Source of the DNA: Thermoleophilia bacterium
Lineage (GTDB): Bacteria > Actinomycetota > Thermoleophilia > Miltoncostaeales > Miltoncostaeaceae
Assembly (NCBI GenBank): GCA_016463385.1
Contig: JAEMRL010000027.1
Span: 1-10,029 of the forward strand
DNA length: 10,029 bases
Direction of reading: 5' to 3'
Part shown: one piece after another, positions 1 through 5,430 of the stretch
Layout: the number at the start of each line of letters is the position of its first letter
How positions within the stretch are numbered: position 1 is the stretch's first letter
Translations under genes and position numbers: made by a program
Notes under the pieces: model-generated
Told to the model about the DNA's origin: nothing
Seen by the model: the letters and a program-made list of their open reading frames with translations, nothing else
Databases searched by the model: none

Positions 1-2
1 GC

Positions 3-815
3 TCCGGACAGGGCGCCACGGCCCGTGAACGCTGCCGCGAGGCCGCCGCGATCGCCGAGCGGGCCGGGCGCCCGGCGCTGGCGCTGGACGCGCGCATCGC
101 CGAGGCGGCCTGCGCCGCCGCGCTCGGGCTGATCCCGGAGGTGCTGGAGGTACTGTCCCACGCGCCGGACCCCGCCCGCACGGGCCCCGGCCTCGCTTGT
201 CAGAGCTGGGCCGGGGTGGCGCACGCCCTCTCGCACCTCGGGCGCCACGATGCGGCTGTGGAGGCGGCCCGCGAGGAGGTGCGCGTGGCCGAGCGCTTCG
301 GCACCGCCGACCTCGAGGCCGCCGCGGCGGCCGACCTCGGGCTGGTGCTGCTCGCCGCGGATCGCCCCGCCGAGGCACGCGCGTCCCTCGAGGAATGCCT
401 CGGGGTGGAGGCGGGCCGCATCCCTCGGGCCGCGCTGCGGCTCGCGGCGGCCGAGGCGGCCCTCGCCGCCGCCGATCTCCCGGGCGCCCGCGCCCACCTC
501 GACCGCTTCCCGTTCGAGCCGGTCGGTCCCGGCGACGATCCGGCGGGCCTGATCGCCCGCCTCGACCGCGTCACGGGCCTCGTGCACCTGGCCGAGGGCG
601 ATCGCGGTCAGGGCATGGCGCACCTGGCCGCGGCGGCGGCGCGCTGGGAGCGGCTGCTGGGCGCGCCGCGGCCCGCGGCGCGGGCGGGGGAGGAGCTGCT
701 GTCGGTGATGATCGATCTCGGCCGCCCGCCGGTTGCGGGGCTGAGCGACCCCGCGGGCGAGCTGGCGCGGGTCCGGGCTGAGCACGACCGCGCCGCGGCG
801 GGGGCGGTCGCCTGA
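3..815 (+). CDS. TPR-like helical repeat protein, C-terminal part (5' end off window)
   Basis: The frame is open from the left edge to a TGA at 813-815, so the visible 270 residues are the C-terminus of a longer protein; the in-frame GTG at 141 is probably internal. The sequence is very rich in Ala, Leu, Arg and Glu. It reads as successive amphipathic helix pairs with TPR-like spacing (for example GRHDAAVEAAREEVRVAERFG, then DRPAEARASLEECL, then DLPGARAHLDRF). Such arrays often form the C-terminal sensor or scaffold half of large ATPase-type transcriptional regulators or adenylate cyclase-like proteins, but no ATPase, cyclase or HTH domain lies inside the window. The exact function is therefore unknown. 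Its stop overlaps the start of the SRPBCC gene (TGATG), which suggests translational coupling. Confidence 0.7.
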   Translation, partial: SGQGATARERCREAAAIAERAGRPALALDARIAEAACAAALGLIPEVLEVLSHAPDPARTGPGLACQSWAGVAHALSHLGRHDAAVEAAREEVRVAERFGTADLEAAAAADLGLVLLAADRPAEARASLEECLGVEAGRIPRAALRLAAAEAALAAADLPGARAHLDRFPFEPVGPGDDPAGLIARLDRVTGLVHLAEGDRGQGMAHLAAAAARWERLLGAPRPAARAGEELLSVMIDLGRPPVAGLSDPAGELARVRAEHDRAAAGAVA

Positions 816-1219
816 TGCCGACCTTCCGCGAGTCGATCGTCTGCCCGGCGCCGCCGGCGAGGGTGTGGCGCGTGGTGCACGACCCCGAGCGCTTCGCCGA
901 GTGGATGGCCGACACCGAGCGGGTGGAGCCCGGCGAGGGCGGGACGGTGACCAGGTACCTGCACGGATGGCCCGACTTCCCGATGCCGACGCGGGTCCAC
1001 AGCCGGGCGGAGGGGGCACGGGTGGTGATCTCCTGCCTGGTGTCCGACGTGGACTTCCGCGTCGTCCTCGCGCCCGACCCGGCGGGCTGCGCGGTCGAGA
1101 TCGAGGTGGTGGTGCCGGACGCGGAGGCGCATCGTGAGGGCGACCTGCGCGCTCTGGTGACCGCGTCGCTCGTGCGGCTGGCCGAGCGCACGGCGGCAGG
1201 GGGCGCGCCGCTCGGCTAA
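815..1219 (+). CDS. SRPBCC (START/polyketide cyclase-like) family protein
   Basis: This 134-residue protein has the N-terminal signature of the SRPBCC helix-grip fold. A first beta strand (RESIVCPAPPARVW) leads into a helix with the usual 'vW..v.DperfaeWm' pattern (residues about 5-31). Alternating beta strands follow (VTRYLHG, ARVVISCLVS, FRVVLAPD, CAVEIEVVV), and a long C-terminal helix covers about residues 105-127. Family members bind hydrophobic ligands in a deep pocket; the ligand cannot be read from sequence. The ATG at 815 overlaps the upstream stop, and a G-rich stretch (GGGGGCGG, about 800-807) may act as the ribosome site. Length is normal for a single-domain member. The gene is probably cotranscribed with the upstream TPR-like gene. 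It ends 10 bases before ispG, whose role looks unrelated. Confidence 0.75.
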   Translation: MPTFRESIVCPAPPARVWRVVHDPERFAEWMADTERVEPGEGGTVTRYLHGWPDFPMPTRVHSRAEGARVVISCLVSDVDFRVVLAPDPAGCAVEIEVVVPDAEAHREGDLRALVTASLVRLAERTAAGGAPLG

Positions 1220-1222
1220 CGT
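1217..1222 (+). promoter_or_regulatory. possible -10 element for leaderless ispG
   Basis: TAACGT fits the actinobacterial TAnnnT -10 pattern. It is followed by exactly 7 bases before the GTG at 1230, the spacing expected if transcription begins at the start codon (leaderless mRNA). No clear Shine-Dalgarno sequence precedes ispG, which fits this reading. The hexamer coincides with the stop codon of the preceding gene, and the -35 region is poor. Chance occurrence is quite possible. Confidence 0.25.
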
Positions 1223-1229
1223 CCGTGGG

Positions 1230-2471
1230 GTGATGAGCGACCGCAGGATCTCGCGCGCGTGCCGGGTGGGCGACGTCACCGTCGGGGCGGGCGCTCCGGT
1301 GGTGGTGCAGTCGATGACCAACACCGACACCGCCGACGCCGCCCTCACGGCCGCCCAGGTGGCCGAGCTCGCCCAGGCGGGCTCCGAGATCGTCCGGATC
1401 ACGGTCAACAACCGCGCCGCCGCGGCGAAGGTCGCTGAGATCCGCGACCGCCTGCGCGACGACCACGGGGTCGACGTGCCGCTGGTGGGCGACTTCCACT
1501 ACAACGGGCACACGCTGCTGCGCGAGTTCCCCGACTGCGCCGACGCCCTCGCCAAGTACCGCATCAACCCGGGCAACGTGGGCCGCGGCGCCCGCCACGA
1601 CGCGAACTTCGCCACGATGGTCCAGGCCGCGATCGACCACGACCGGCCGGTGCGGATCGGCGTCAACGCCGGATCGCTCGACCCGGAGCTGCTCGACGGC
1701 CTGATGGACGAGAACGGGCGACTCGCCGACCCCCTGCCCGCCGACGCGGTGCTGCGCGAGGCGATGGTGCAGAGCGCGATCACCTCGGCCGAGGCCGCCG
1801 AGGAGCTCGGACTGCCGGGCGACCGGATCATCCTCTCGTGCAAGACGAGCCGTCTCCAGGACATGGTCGCCGTCTACCGCGACCTGGCTCTGCGCTGCGA
1901 GTACCCGCTGCACCTGGGGCTCACCGAGGCCGGGATGGGCAGCAAGGGCATCGTCTCCACGACGGCCGCTCTCGGCATCCTGCTCCAGGACGGGATCGGC
2001 GACACGATCCGCGCCAGCCTCACGCCGGAGCCCGGCGGCGACCGGACGATCGAGGTGCGCGTCTGCCGCGAGCTGCTCCAGAGCCTCGGGCTGCGCGCCT
2101 TCCGCCCGGAGGTCACGGCCTGTCCCGGGTGCGGGCGCACCACGAGCACGGTGTTCCAGGAGCTGGCCCAGTCGATCGAGCGCCACCTCGACGCGCGCAT
2201 GGCGGGCTGGCGGGCCGAGCGTCCCGGCGTCGTGGATCTGAAGGTCGCCGTGATGGGCTGCATCGTCAACGGGCCGGGGGAGAGCCGCGCCGCCGACATC
2301 GGCATCAGCCTGCCGGGCACCGGCGAGTCGCCGCGCGCCCCGGTCTACGTGGACGGGGAGAAGGTCGCGACGCTCGAGGGCGCGGGCCTTGCCGACGAGT
2401 TCATCCTCATGGTCGAGGAGTACGTCGAGGCGCACTACCCGCGCGCCGAGGCGGGGGCGCTCCGCTCCTAG
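1230..2471 (+). CDS. ispG: 4-hydroxy-3-methylbut-2-enyl diphosphate synthase (flavodoxin), IspG/GcpE
   Basis: IspG is the [4Fe-4S] enzyme that reductively opens methylerythritol cyclodiphosphate to HMBPP, the penultimate step of the MEP isoprenoid pathway in the cytosol. The TIM-barrel half opens with VVVQSMTNTDTAD and contains RINPGNVG and RIGVNAGSLD. The C-terminal half carries the cluster ligands CPGCGRTTST (Cys298 and Cys301) and GCIVNGPGE (Cys344, with the catalytic Glu after GPG). All three cysteines are present, so it should be active. At 413 residues it is longer than the roughly 380-residue IspG of Streptomyces; the extra segment (about 150-190, LMDENGRLADPLPADAV) and motifs such as VGDFHYNGH resemble Thermus and proteobacterial long forms. 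The start is either GTG 1230 or the adjacent ATG 1233, a one-codon difference. The stop abuts the convergent proS stop. Confidence 0.96.
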   Translation: MMSDRRISRACRVGDVTVGAGAPVVVQSMTNTDTADAALTAAQVAELAQAGSEIVRITVNNRAAAAKVAEIRDRLRDDHGVDVPLVGDFHYNGHTLLREFPDCADALAKYRINPGNVGRGARHDANFATMVQAAIDHDRPVRIGVNAGSLDPELLDGLMDENGRLADPLPADAVLREAMVQSAITSAEAAEELGLPGDRIILSCKTSRLQDMVAVYRDLALRCEYPLHLGLTEAGMGSKGIVSTTAALGILLQDGIGDTIRASLTPEPGGDRTIEVRVCRELLQSLGLRAFRPEVTACPGCGRTTSTVFQELAQSIERHLDARMAGWRAERPGVVDLKVAVMGCIVNGPGESRAADIGISLPGTGESPRAPVYVDGEKVATLEGAGLADEFILMVEEYVEAHYPRAEAGALRS

Positions 2472-2484
2472 CTAGTAGGAGCGG
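2462..2484. terminator. hairpin spanning the convergent ispG and proS stop codons
   Basis: The arms CCGCTCCTA (2462-2470) and TAGGAGCGG (2476-2484) are perfectly complementary over 9 bp and enclose the 5-base loop GCTAG. The ispG TAG (2469-2471) and the proS TAG (2472-2474 on the complement) lie inside the structure. The hairpin forms in both transcripts, so it could act as a compact bidirectional terminator or 3'-end stabiliser. No T-tract follows on either side, so classical intrinsic termination is not proven. Confidence 0.55.
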
Positions 2485-3887
2485 GCGACGATGGCCTGCA
2501 GGGGGCCGTCGTCGCCGTCGGGCACGCCGCCCTCGGGCGTCTGCAGGCAGCGGACCGTGATCGCGTGCTCGGCCAGCCGGTCCTCGCCGTCGTCACCGAC
2601 CAGCTCCCAGGGGATGCGGGCGAACCCGGTGCGCCCGGCCTCGATCGCCTCGTCGATGCTCGCGACGTCCGTGAGGCGGGAGTCGCGGAAGGCGGTCGCC
2701 TGCGCGAGCAGGTTGCCCTGGATCTCGGCGAGGAGCCCGGAGACGGTCTCGGCGATGCCGGCGATGGGGGCGGGCGCCTTGGTCCGCTCGTCGCGGCGCA
2801 CCAGGGTGACGGCGCCCTCGGCGAGGTCGCGCGGGCCGATCTCGATGCGCACCGGCACGCCCTTGAGCTCCCAGTCGGTCGCGCGGCGGCCGAAGCCGGT
2901 GGCGACCTGGTCGTCGAGCCGCGTGCGCACGCCGGCCGCGTTCAGCTCGGCCACGAGGCGCCGGCCCTCGCCGGCCACGGTGCCGGCGTCGTCGTCGCGC
3001 ACGACCATCACGACGGCCTGGATGTGCGCCACCGCCGGCGGCACGCGCAGCCCGTCGTCGTCGCCGTGGCACATGATCAGGCCGCCCACCATGCGGGTGG
3101 ACGTGCCCCACGACGTGGTCCAGCAGTGCTGGAGGGTGCCGGTGTCGCCCAGGTACTCCATGCCGAAGGCCTTCGCGAAGTTCTGGCCGAGCTCGTGGCT
3201 CGTGCCCATCTGGAGCGCCTTGCCGTCGCCCATCATGCCCTCGCAGGTCATGGTGTTGACGGCGCCGGCGAAGCGCTCGCGGGCGGTCTTGGCACCGACC
3301 AGCACCGGCATCGCGAGCACGTTCACCATGAAGTCGCGGTAGGCGTCGATCAGGATCCGGCGCGCGTAGGCGGCGGCGTCCTCCTGCGTGGCGTGCGCGG
3401 TGTGTCCCTCCTGCCAGAGGAACTCGGTGGTCCGCAGGAAGATCCGCGGCCGCAGCTCCCACCGCACCACGTTGGCCCACTGGTTGAGCAGCAGCGGCAG
3501 GTCGCGGTACGACTGGATCCACTTCGCCATCAGCTCGCCGAAGAGGGTCTCCGAGGTCGGGCGGACGACGAGCGGCTCCTCGAGCGGCTTGTTGCCGGCA
3601 ACCGTCACGACCGCCAGCTCCGGGCTGAAGCCCTCGACGTGCTCGGCCTCGCGCCGCAGGTACGACTCGGGGATGAACAGGGGCAGGTAGACGTTCTCCG
3701 CCCCGCAGGCCTTGATGCGCGCGTCCATCTCGGCCTGCATCCGCTCCCAGAGGCCGTAGCCGTAGGGGCGGATGACCATCGTGCCGCGGACCGCGCCGTT
3801 CTCGGCGAGCTCCGCCTTGGCGACCACGTCCTGGTACCACTGGGCGAAGTCGTCGCCGCGCGGGGCGAGAATGGGAGCCTTGGCCAT
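2472..3887 (-). CDS. proS: proline--tRNA ligase, archaeal/eukaryal-type (ProS type 3)
   Basis: This class II synthetase charges tRNA-Pro with proline. Motif 1 lies near residues 35-52 (GTMVIRPYGYGLWERM). PTSET (110-114) and WQEGHTAH (158-165) build the proline/ATP pocket, with motif 2 around RPRIFLRTTEF (147-156). Motif 3 is GGLIMCHGDDDGLRVPP (268-284), with Arg281. The anticodon-binding domain covers about 288-390 and a C-terminal domain 391-471. There is no bacterial-type editing insertion, and the 471-residue length fits the short archaeal-like class exemplified by Thermus. The protein ends in Tyr471, as in that class. The C-terminal domain keeps only one cysteine (Cys447), whereas structurally known relatives use a zinc-binding cysteine cluster. 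The ATG at 3885-3887 has no clear Shine-Dalgarno. Its cognate tRNA lies divergently 69 bp away. Confidence 0.97.
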   Translation of the reverse strand: MAKAPILAPRGDDFAQWYQDVVAKAELAENGAVRGTMVIRPYGYGLWERMQAEMDARIKACGAENVYLPLFIPESYLRREAEHVEGFSPELAVVTVAGNKPLEEPLVVRPTSETLFGELMAKWIQSYRDLPLLLNQWANVVRWELRPRIFLRTTEFLWQEGHTAHATQEDAAAYARRILIDAYRDFMVNVLAMPVLVGAKTARERFAGAVNTMTCEGMMGDGKALQMGTSHELGQNFAKAFGMEYLGDTGTLQHCWTTSWGTSTRMVGGLIMCHGDDDGLRVPPAVAHIQAVVMVVRDDDAGTVAGEGRRLVAELNAAGVRTRLDDQVATGFGRRATDWELKGVPVRIEIGPRDLAEGAVTLVRRDERTKAPAPIAGIAETVSGLLAEIQGNLLAQATAFRDSRLTDVASIDEAIEAGRTGFARIPWELVGDDGEDRLAEHAITVRCLQTPEGGVPDGDDGPLQAIVARSY

Positions 3888-3896
3888 CGGCGCCGG

Positions 3897-3925
3897 ATCT
3901 TAGTGGAGGGGCGGCCGCGCGACAG
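3897..3925 (-). promoter_or_regulatory. possible proS promoter
   Basis: On the - strand, TAAGAT (complement of 3897-3902) resembles a -10 box and lies 9 bases before the proS ATG. CTGTCG (complement of 3920-3925) sits 17 bp upstream of it as a weak -35 (3 of 6 consensus positions). A start at or near the ATG would give a leaderless or very short leader mRNA, consistent with the lack of a Shine-Dalgarno site. The -35 overlaps the -35 of the opposing tRNA promoter. Confidence 0.3.
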
Positions 3926-3947
3926 GGAGGCCCGCGTGCGGTAACCT
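3919..3947 (+). promoter_or_regulatory. probable promoter for tRNA-Pro (and pgsA)
   Basis: GCGACA (3919-3924, 4 of 6 matches to TTGACA) and TAACCT (3942-3947, fits TAnnnT) are separated by exactly 17 bp. Transcription would begin about 7 bases later, only a few bases before the mature 5' end of the tRNA at 3957. This is the only plausible + strand promoter in the 69-bp divergent gap. Confidence 0.4.
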
Positions 3948-3956
3948 GACCGCTCT

Positions 3957-4030
3957 CGGGGCGTGGCGCAGCCTGGTAGCGCACCCGGCTGGGGGCCGGG
4001 CGGTCGGAGGTTCAAATCCTCTCGCCCCGA
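3957..4030 (+). tRNA. tRNA-Pro (anticodon GGG)
   Basis: The full cloverleaf can be drawn. The acceptor arm CGGGGCG (3957-3963) pairs perfectly with CGCCCCG (4023-4029), with discriminator A at 4030. The D stem is GCGC/GCGC around AGCCTGGTA. The anticodon stem CCCGG/CCGGG encloses loop CTGGGGG with anticodon GGG at 3991-3993. The T arm is GGAGG-TTCAAAT-CCTCT, with one G-U pair. The C1-G72 pair, A73 and G37 are typical of bacterial tRNA-Pro. It would read CCC and CCU codons. CCA is not encoded, so it must be added after 3' processing. It sits divergent to proS and only 15 bases upstream of pgsA. Confidence 0.98.
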
Positions 4031-4045
4031 TCATTCTTCTTCGAC

Positions 4046-4624
4046 GTGGGCCGGTCAGAAACGCCACACGGCACCGCTCGACTCCGCTGGCTGCCCAACG
4101 CGCTCACCGCGGCGCGCCTGGCGGCCCTGCCGGTGCTGCTGCTGGTGCTGGTCCGCGAGGACGGCACGACGTCGGTCCTCGCGTGGACGATCTTCGCGGT
4201 CGTCGCCGTGACCGACTTCCTCGACGGCTTCCTGGCCCGCCGCCTCGGCGCCGAGAGCCGCTTCGGGCGGATCGCCGACCCCCTGGCCGACCGCCTGCTG
4301 GTCGGGGTCGGGCTGGTGGGTGTCCTGCTGCTGGGCGGCGTCTCCCCGGTGGCGCCGGTGATCCTGCTGGTGCGCGACGTGGCGATCGTCGCGGGCGCGG
4401 TGTACCTCCTGCGTCGCGGGGTCGACCTGCGCGTCGACATGGCCGGCAAGATCTCCTCCACGCTCACCATGATCGCCACCGGCACGGCGATGCTCTTCGA
4501 CCAGGCCTGGGTCGAGGTGGTCCTCTGGGCCGCCGTGGCGATCGCCGTGGGGACGTTCGCGAACTACATCCGCCAGGCCGCCGCCATGATGGCCCGGTCC
4601 GGGGAGACCTCGACCCGGCCCTGA
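4046..4624 (+). CDS. pgsA: CDP-alcohol phosphatidyltransferase, probable phosphatidylglycerophosphate synthase
   Basis: This 192-residue integral membrane enzyme should transfer a phosphatidyl group from CDP-diacylglycerol to glycerol-3-phosphate, the committed step to phosphatidylglycerol and cardiolipin. The complete family signature DxxDGxxAR(x8)GxxxDxxxD is present: Asp57, Asp60, Gly61, Ala64, Arg65, Gly74, Asp78 and Asp82, whose aspartates bind the metals. The N-terminal LPNALTAARLAALP is typical of PgsA. About six hydrophobic spans can be seen (near 22-36, 44-56, 84-99, 101-125, 140-153 and 155-172). A different acceptor, as in cardiolipin or inositol-phosphate synthases of this fold, cannot be excluded. 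The GTG at 4046 is the only reasonable start. It lies 15 bases after the tRNA and has no Shine-Dalgarno. Mycobacterial pgsA2 occupies a similar place upstream of garA. Confidence 0.9.
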   Translation: MGRSETPHGTARLRWLPNALTAARLAALPVLLLVLVREDGTTSVLAWTIFAVVAVTDFLDGFLARRLGAESRFGRIADPLADRLLVGVGLVGVLLLGGVSPVAPVILLVRDVAIVAGAVYLLRRGVDLRVDMAGKISSTLTMIATGTAMLFDQAWVEVVLWAAVAIAVGTFANYIRQAAAMMARSGETSTRP

Positions 4625-4649
4625 GGGTTCGGCCCGGGGCCGCTATGCT
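4621..4649 (+). promoter_or_regulatory. possible promoter for the RsiG-like gene
   Basis: TATGCT (4644-4649, 4 of 6 matches to TATAAT) lies 17 bp after CTGAGG (4621-4626, 3 of 6 matches to TTGACA, overlapping the pgsA stop). It would give a leader of about 20 bases containing the GAGGAG ribosome site at 4665-4670. A small GC hairpin (CGGCC/GGCCG, 4630-4642) lies in the spacer. This could be an internal promoter of the pgsA-ppgK run, but the evidence is weak. Confidence 0.3.
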
Positions 4650-4675
4650 GACCCTCCACCTGACGAGGAGCCCCG

Positions 4676-4930
4676 ATGGACGCCCACCCCGACCTCAGCA
4701 CGCTGACGGATGCCCAGCTGAAGGACCTGATCCGGAGCCTCACGGACGAGGAGCGCGAGGTCTCGAAGCAGCGGCGTCTCCTCCACGGTCGGATCGAGCT
4801 GCTGAAGGCCGAGCTCGTGGGGCGCCTCAAGGGTCGTGACGAGGGTGAGCTGTCGGTCGTCGACCTCGACGCGCTCAGCAGGATCCTGGCGGGGCGCCTC
4901 CCCGATCTCGACAAGCTCGAGGGCGACTGA
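4676..4930 (+). CDS. RsiG-like small protein, candidate c-di-GMP-responsive anti-sigma factor
   Basis: This small, charged, helical protein has 84 residues. In Streptomyces, RsiG holds the sigma factor WhiG when it binds c-di-GMP through helices carrying E(x3)S(x2)R(x3)Q(x3)D. Here residues 26-41 give Glu26, Ser30, Arg33, His37 and Glu41. Spacing matches exactly; the first three positions are identical, with Q to H and D to E changes. Only one copy is present, as in the single-motif homodimeric RsiG described from Rubrobacter. The motif lies in a predicted helix running from about 12 to 53. A second helix (about 61-76, VVDLDALSRILAGRL) follows. The ATG at 4676 has a good GAGGAG site 5 bases upstream. 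No whiG-like sigma gene is in the window, so the partner and ligand binding are inferred from the motif alone. Confidence 0.65.
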   Translation: MDAHPDLSTLTDAQLKDLIRSLTDEEREVSKQRRLLHGRIELLKAELVGRLKGRDEGELSVVDLDALSRILAGRLPDLDKLEGD

Positions 4931-4971
4931 GCGCCGGAACCGCGGCGCACGTCCGGCCGGGAGGCCACGCG

Positions 4972-5430
4972 ATGTACTGCTCCGAATGCGGGTTCCACCA
5001 GAGCGAGGCGCACAAGTACTGCGGCCGCTGCGGCGCGCTGCTCATCGTCGAGAACCAGGGAACGGGTGAGATCACCGGCCCGATGGCGGTCAGCGACGAG
5101 GAGGCCGCGTCGGGGATCTGGAAGGGTCCCGCTCTCGAGGGGCCGACCCTTGCCGTCCGCTCCGGCGGCCCGGCGGGCGCGATCTTCTCGCTCGACCGGG
5201 AGACGGTGACCATCGGGCGCGAGCCCTCGGCCGACGTCTTCCTCGACGACGTGACCGTCTCCCGCAACCACGCCGTGATCACCACCGGACCGAAGGGCGC
5301 GGCGCTCCGCGATCTGGGGAGCCTCAACGGGACCTACGTGAACCGCCGGCGGATCGAGGGCGACGAGGTGCTCGAGGACGGCGACGAGCTCCAGATCGGC
5401 AAGTTCCGGCTGACCTTCCTCCTCGGGTGA
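4972..5430 (+). CDS. zinc-ribbon and FHA domain protein, GarA/OdhI-like
   Basis: The N-terminus has a zinc-ribbon pattern: Cys3-x2-Cys6 and Cys17-x2-Cys20. A linker follows (about 22-56), then an FHA domain (about 58-150) that should bind phosphothreonine peptides. Its binding residues are in place: Gly82-Arg83, Ser97-Arg98, His100, and Asn119-Gly120-Thr121. The FHA part closely resembles mycobacterial GarA (FLDDVTVSR, GSLNGTYVN, QIGKFRL). GarA and OdhI regulate 2-oxoglutarate dehydrogenase and glutamate metabolism and are switched off when a Thr in their N-terminal tail is phosphorylated and bound by their own FHA. Here that tail is replaced by the zinc ribbon and a linker with GEIT (Thr35). 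A strong ribosome site GGGAGG (4959-4964) lies 7 bases before the ATG. The stop overlaps the next start. Confidence 0.88.
   Translation: MYCSECGFHQSEAHKYCGRCGALLIVENQGTGEITGPMAVSDEEAASGIWKGPALEGPTLAVRSGGPAGAIFSLDRETVTIGREPSADVFLDDVTVSRNHAVITTGPKGAALRDLGSLNGTYVNRRRIEGDEVLEDGDELQIGKFRLTFLLG

Noticed and set aside
608..1411. - strand open frame across the TPR-like, SRPBCC and ispG 5' region
   Set aside because: Arg/Pro/His-rich low-complexity translation antisense to three better-supported genes.
2565..3944. Long + strand open frame (459 residues) antisense to proS
   Set aside because: It mirrors the third-position GC bias of proS; the translation is Gly/Ala/Val/Arg/His-rich without any domain, while the opposite strand gives a clear ProRS.
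4630..4642. CGGCC/GGCCG hairpin after pgsA as a terminator
   Set aside because: Only 5 bp with a 3-base loop and no T-run; too weak to call as a terminator.
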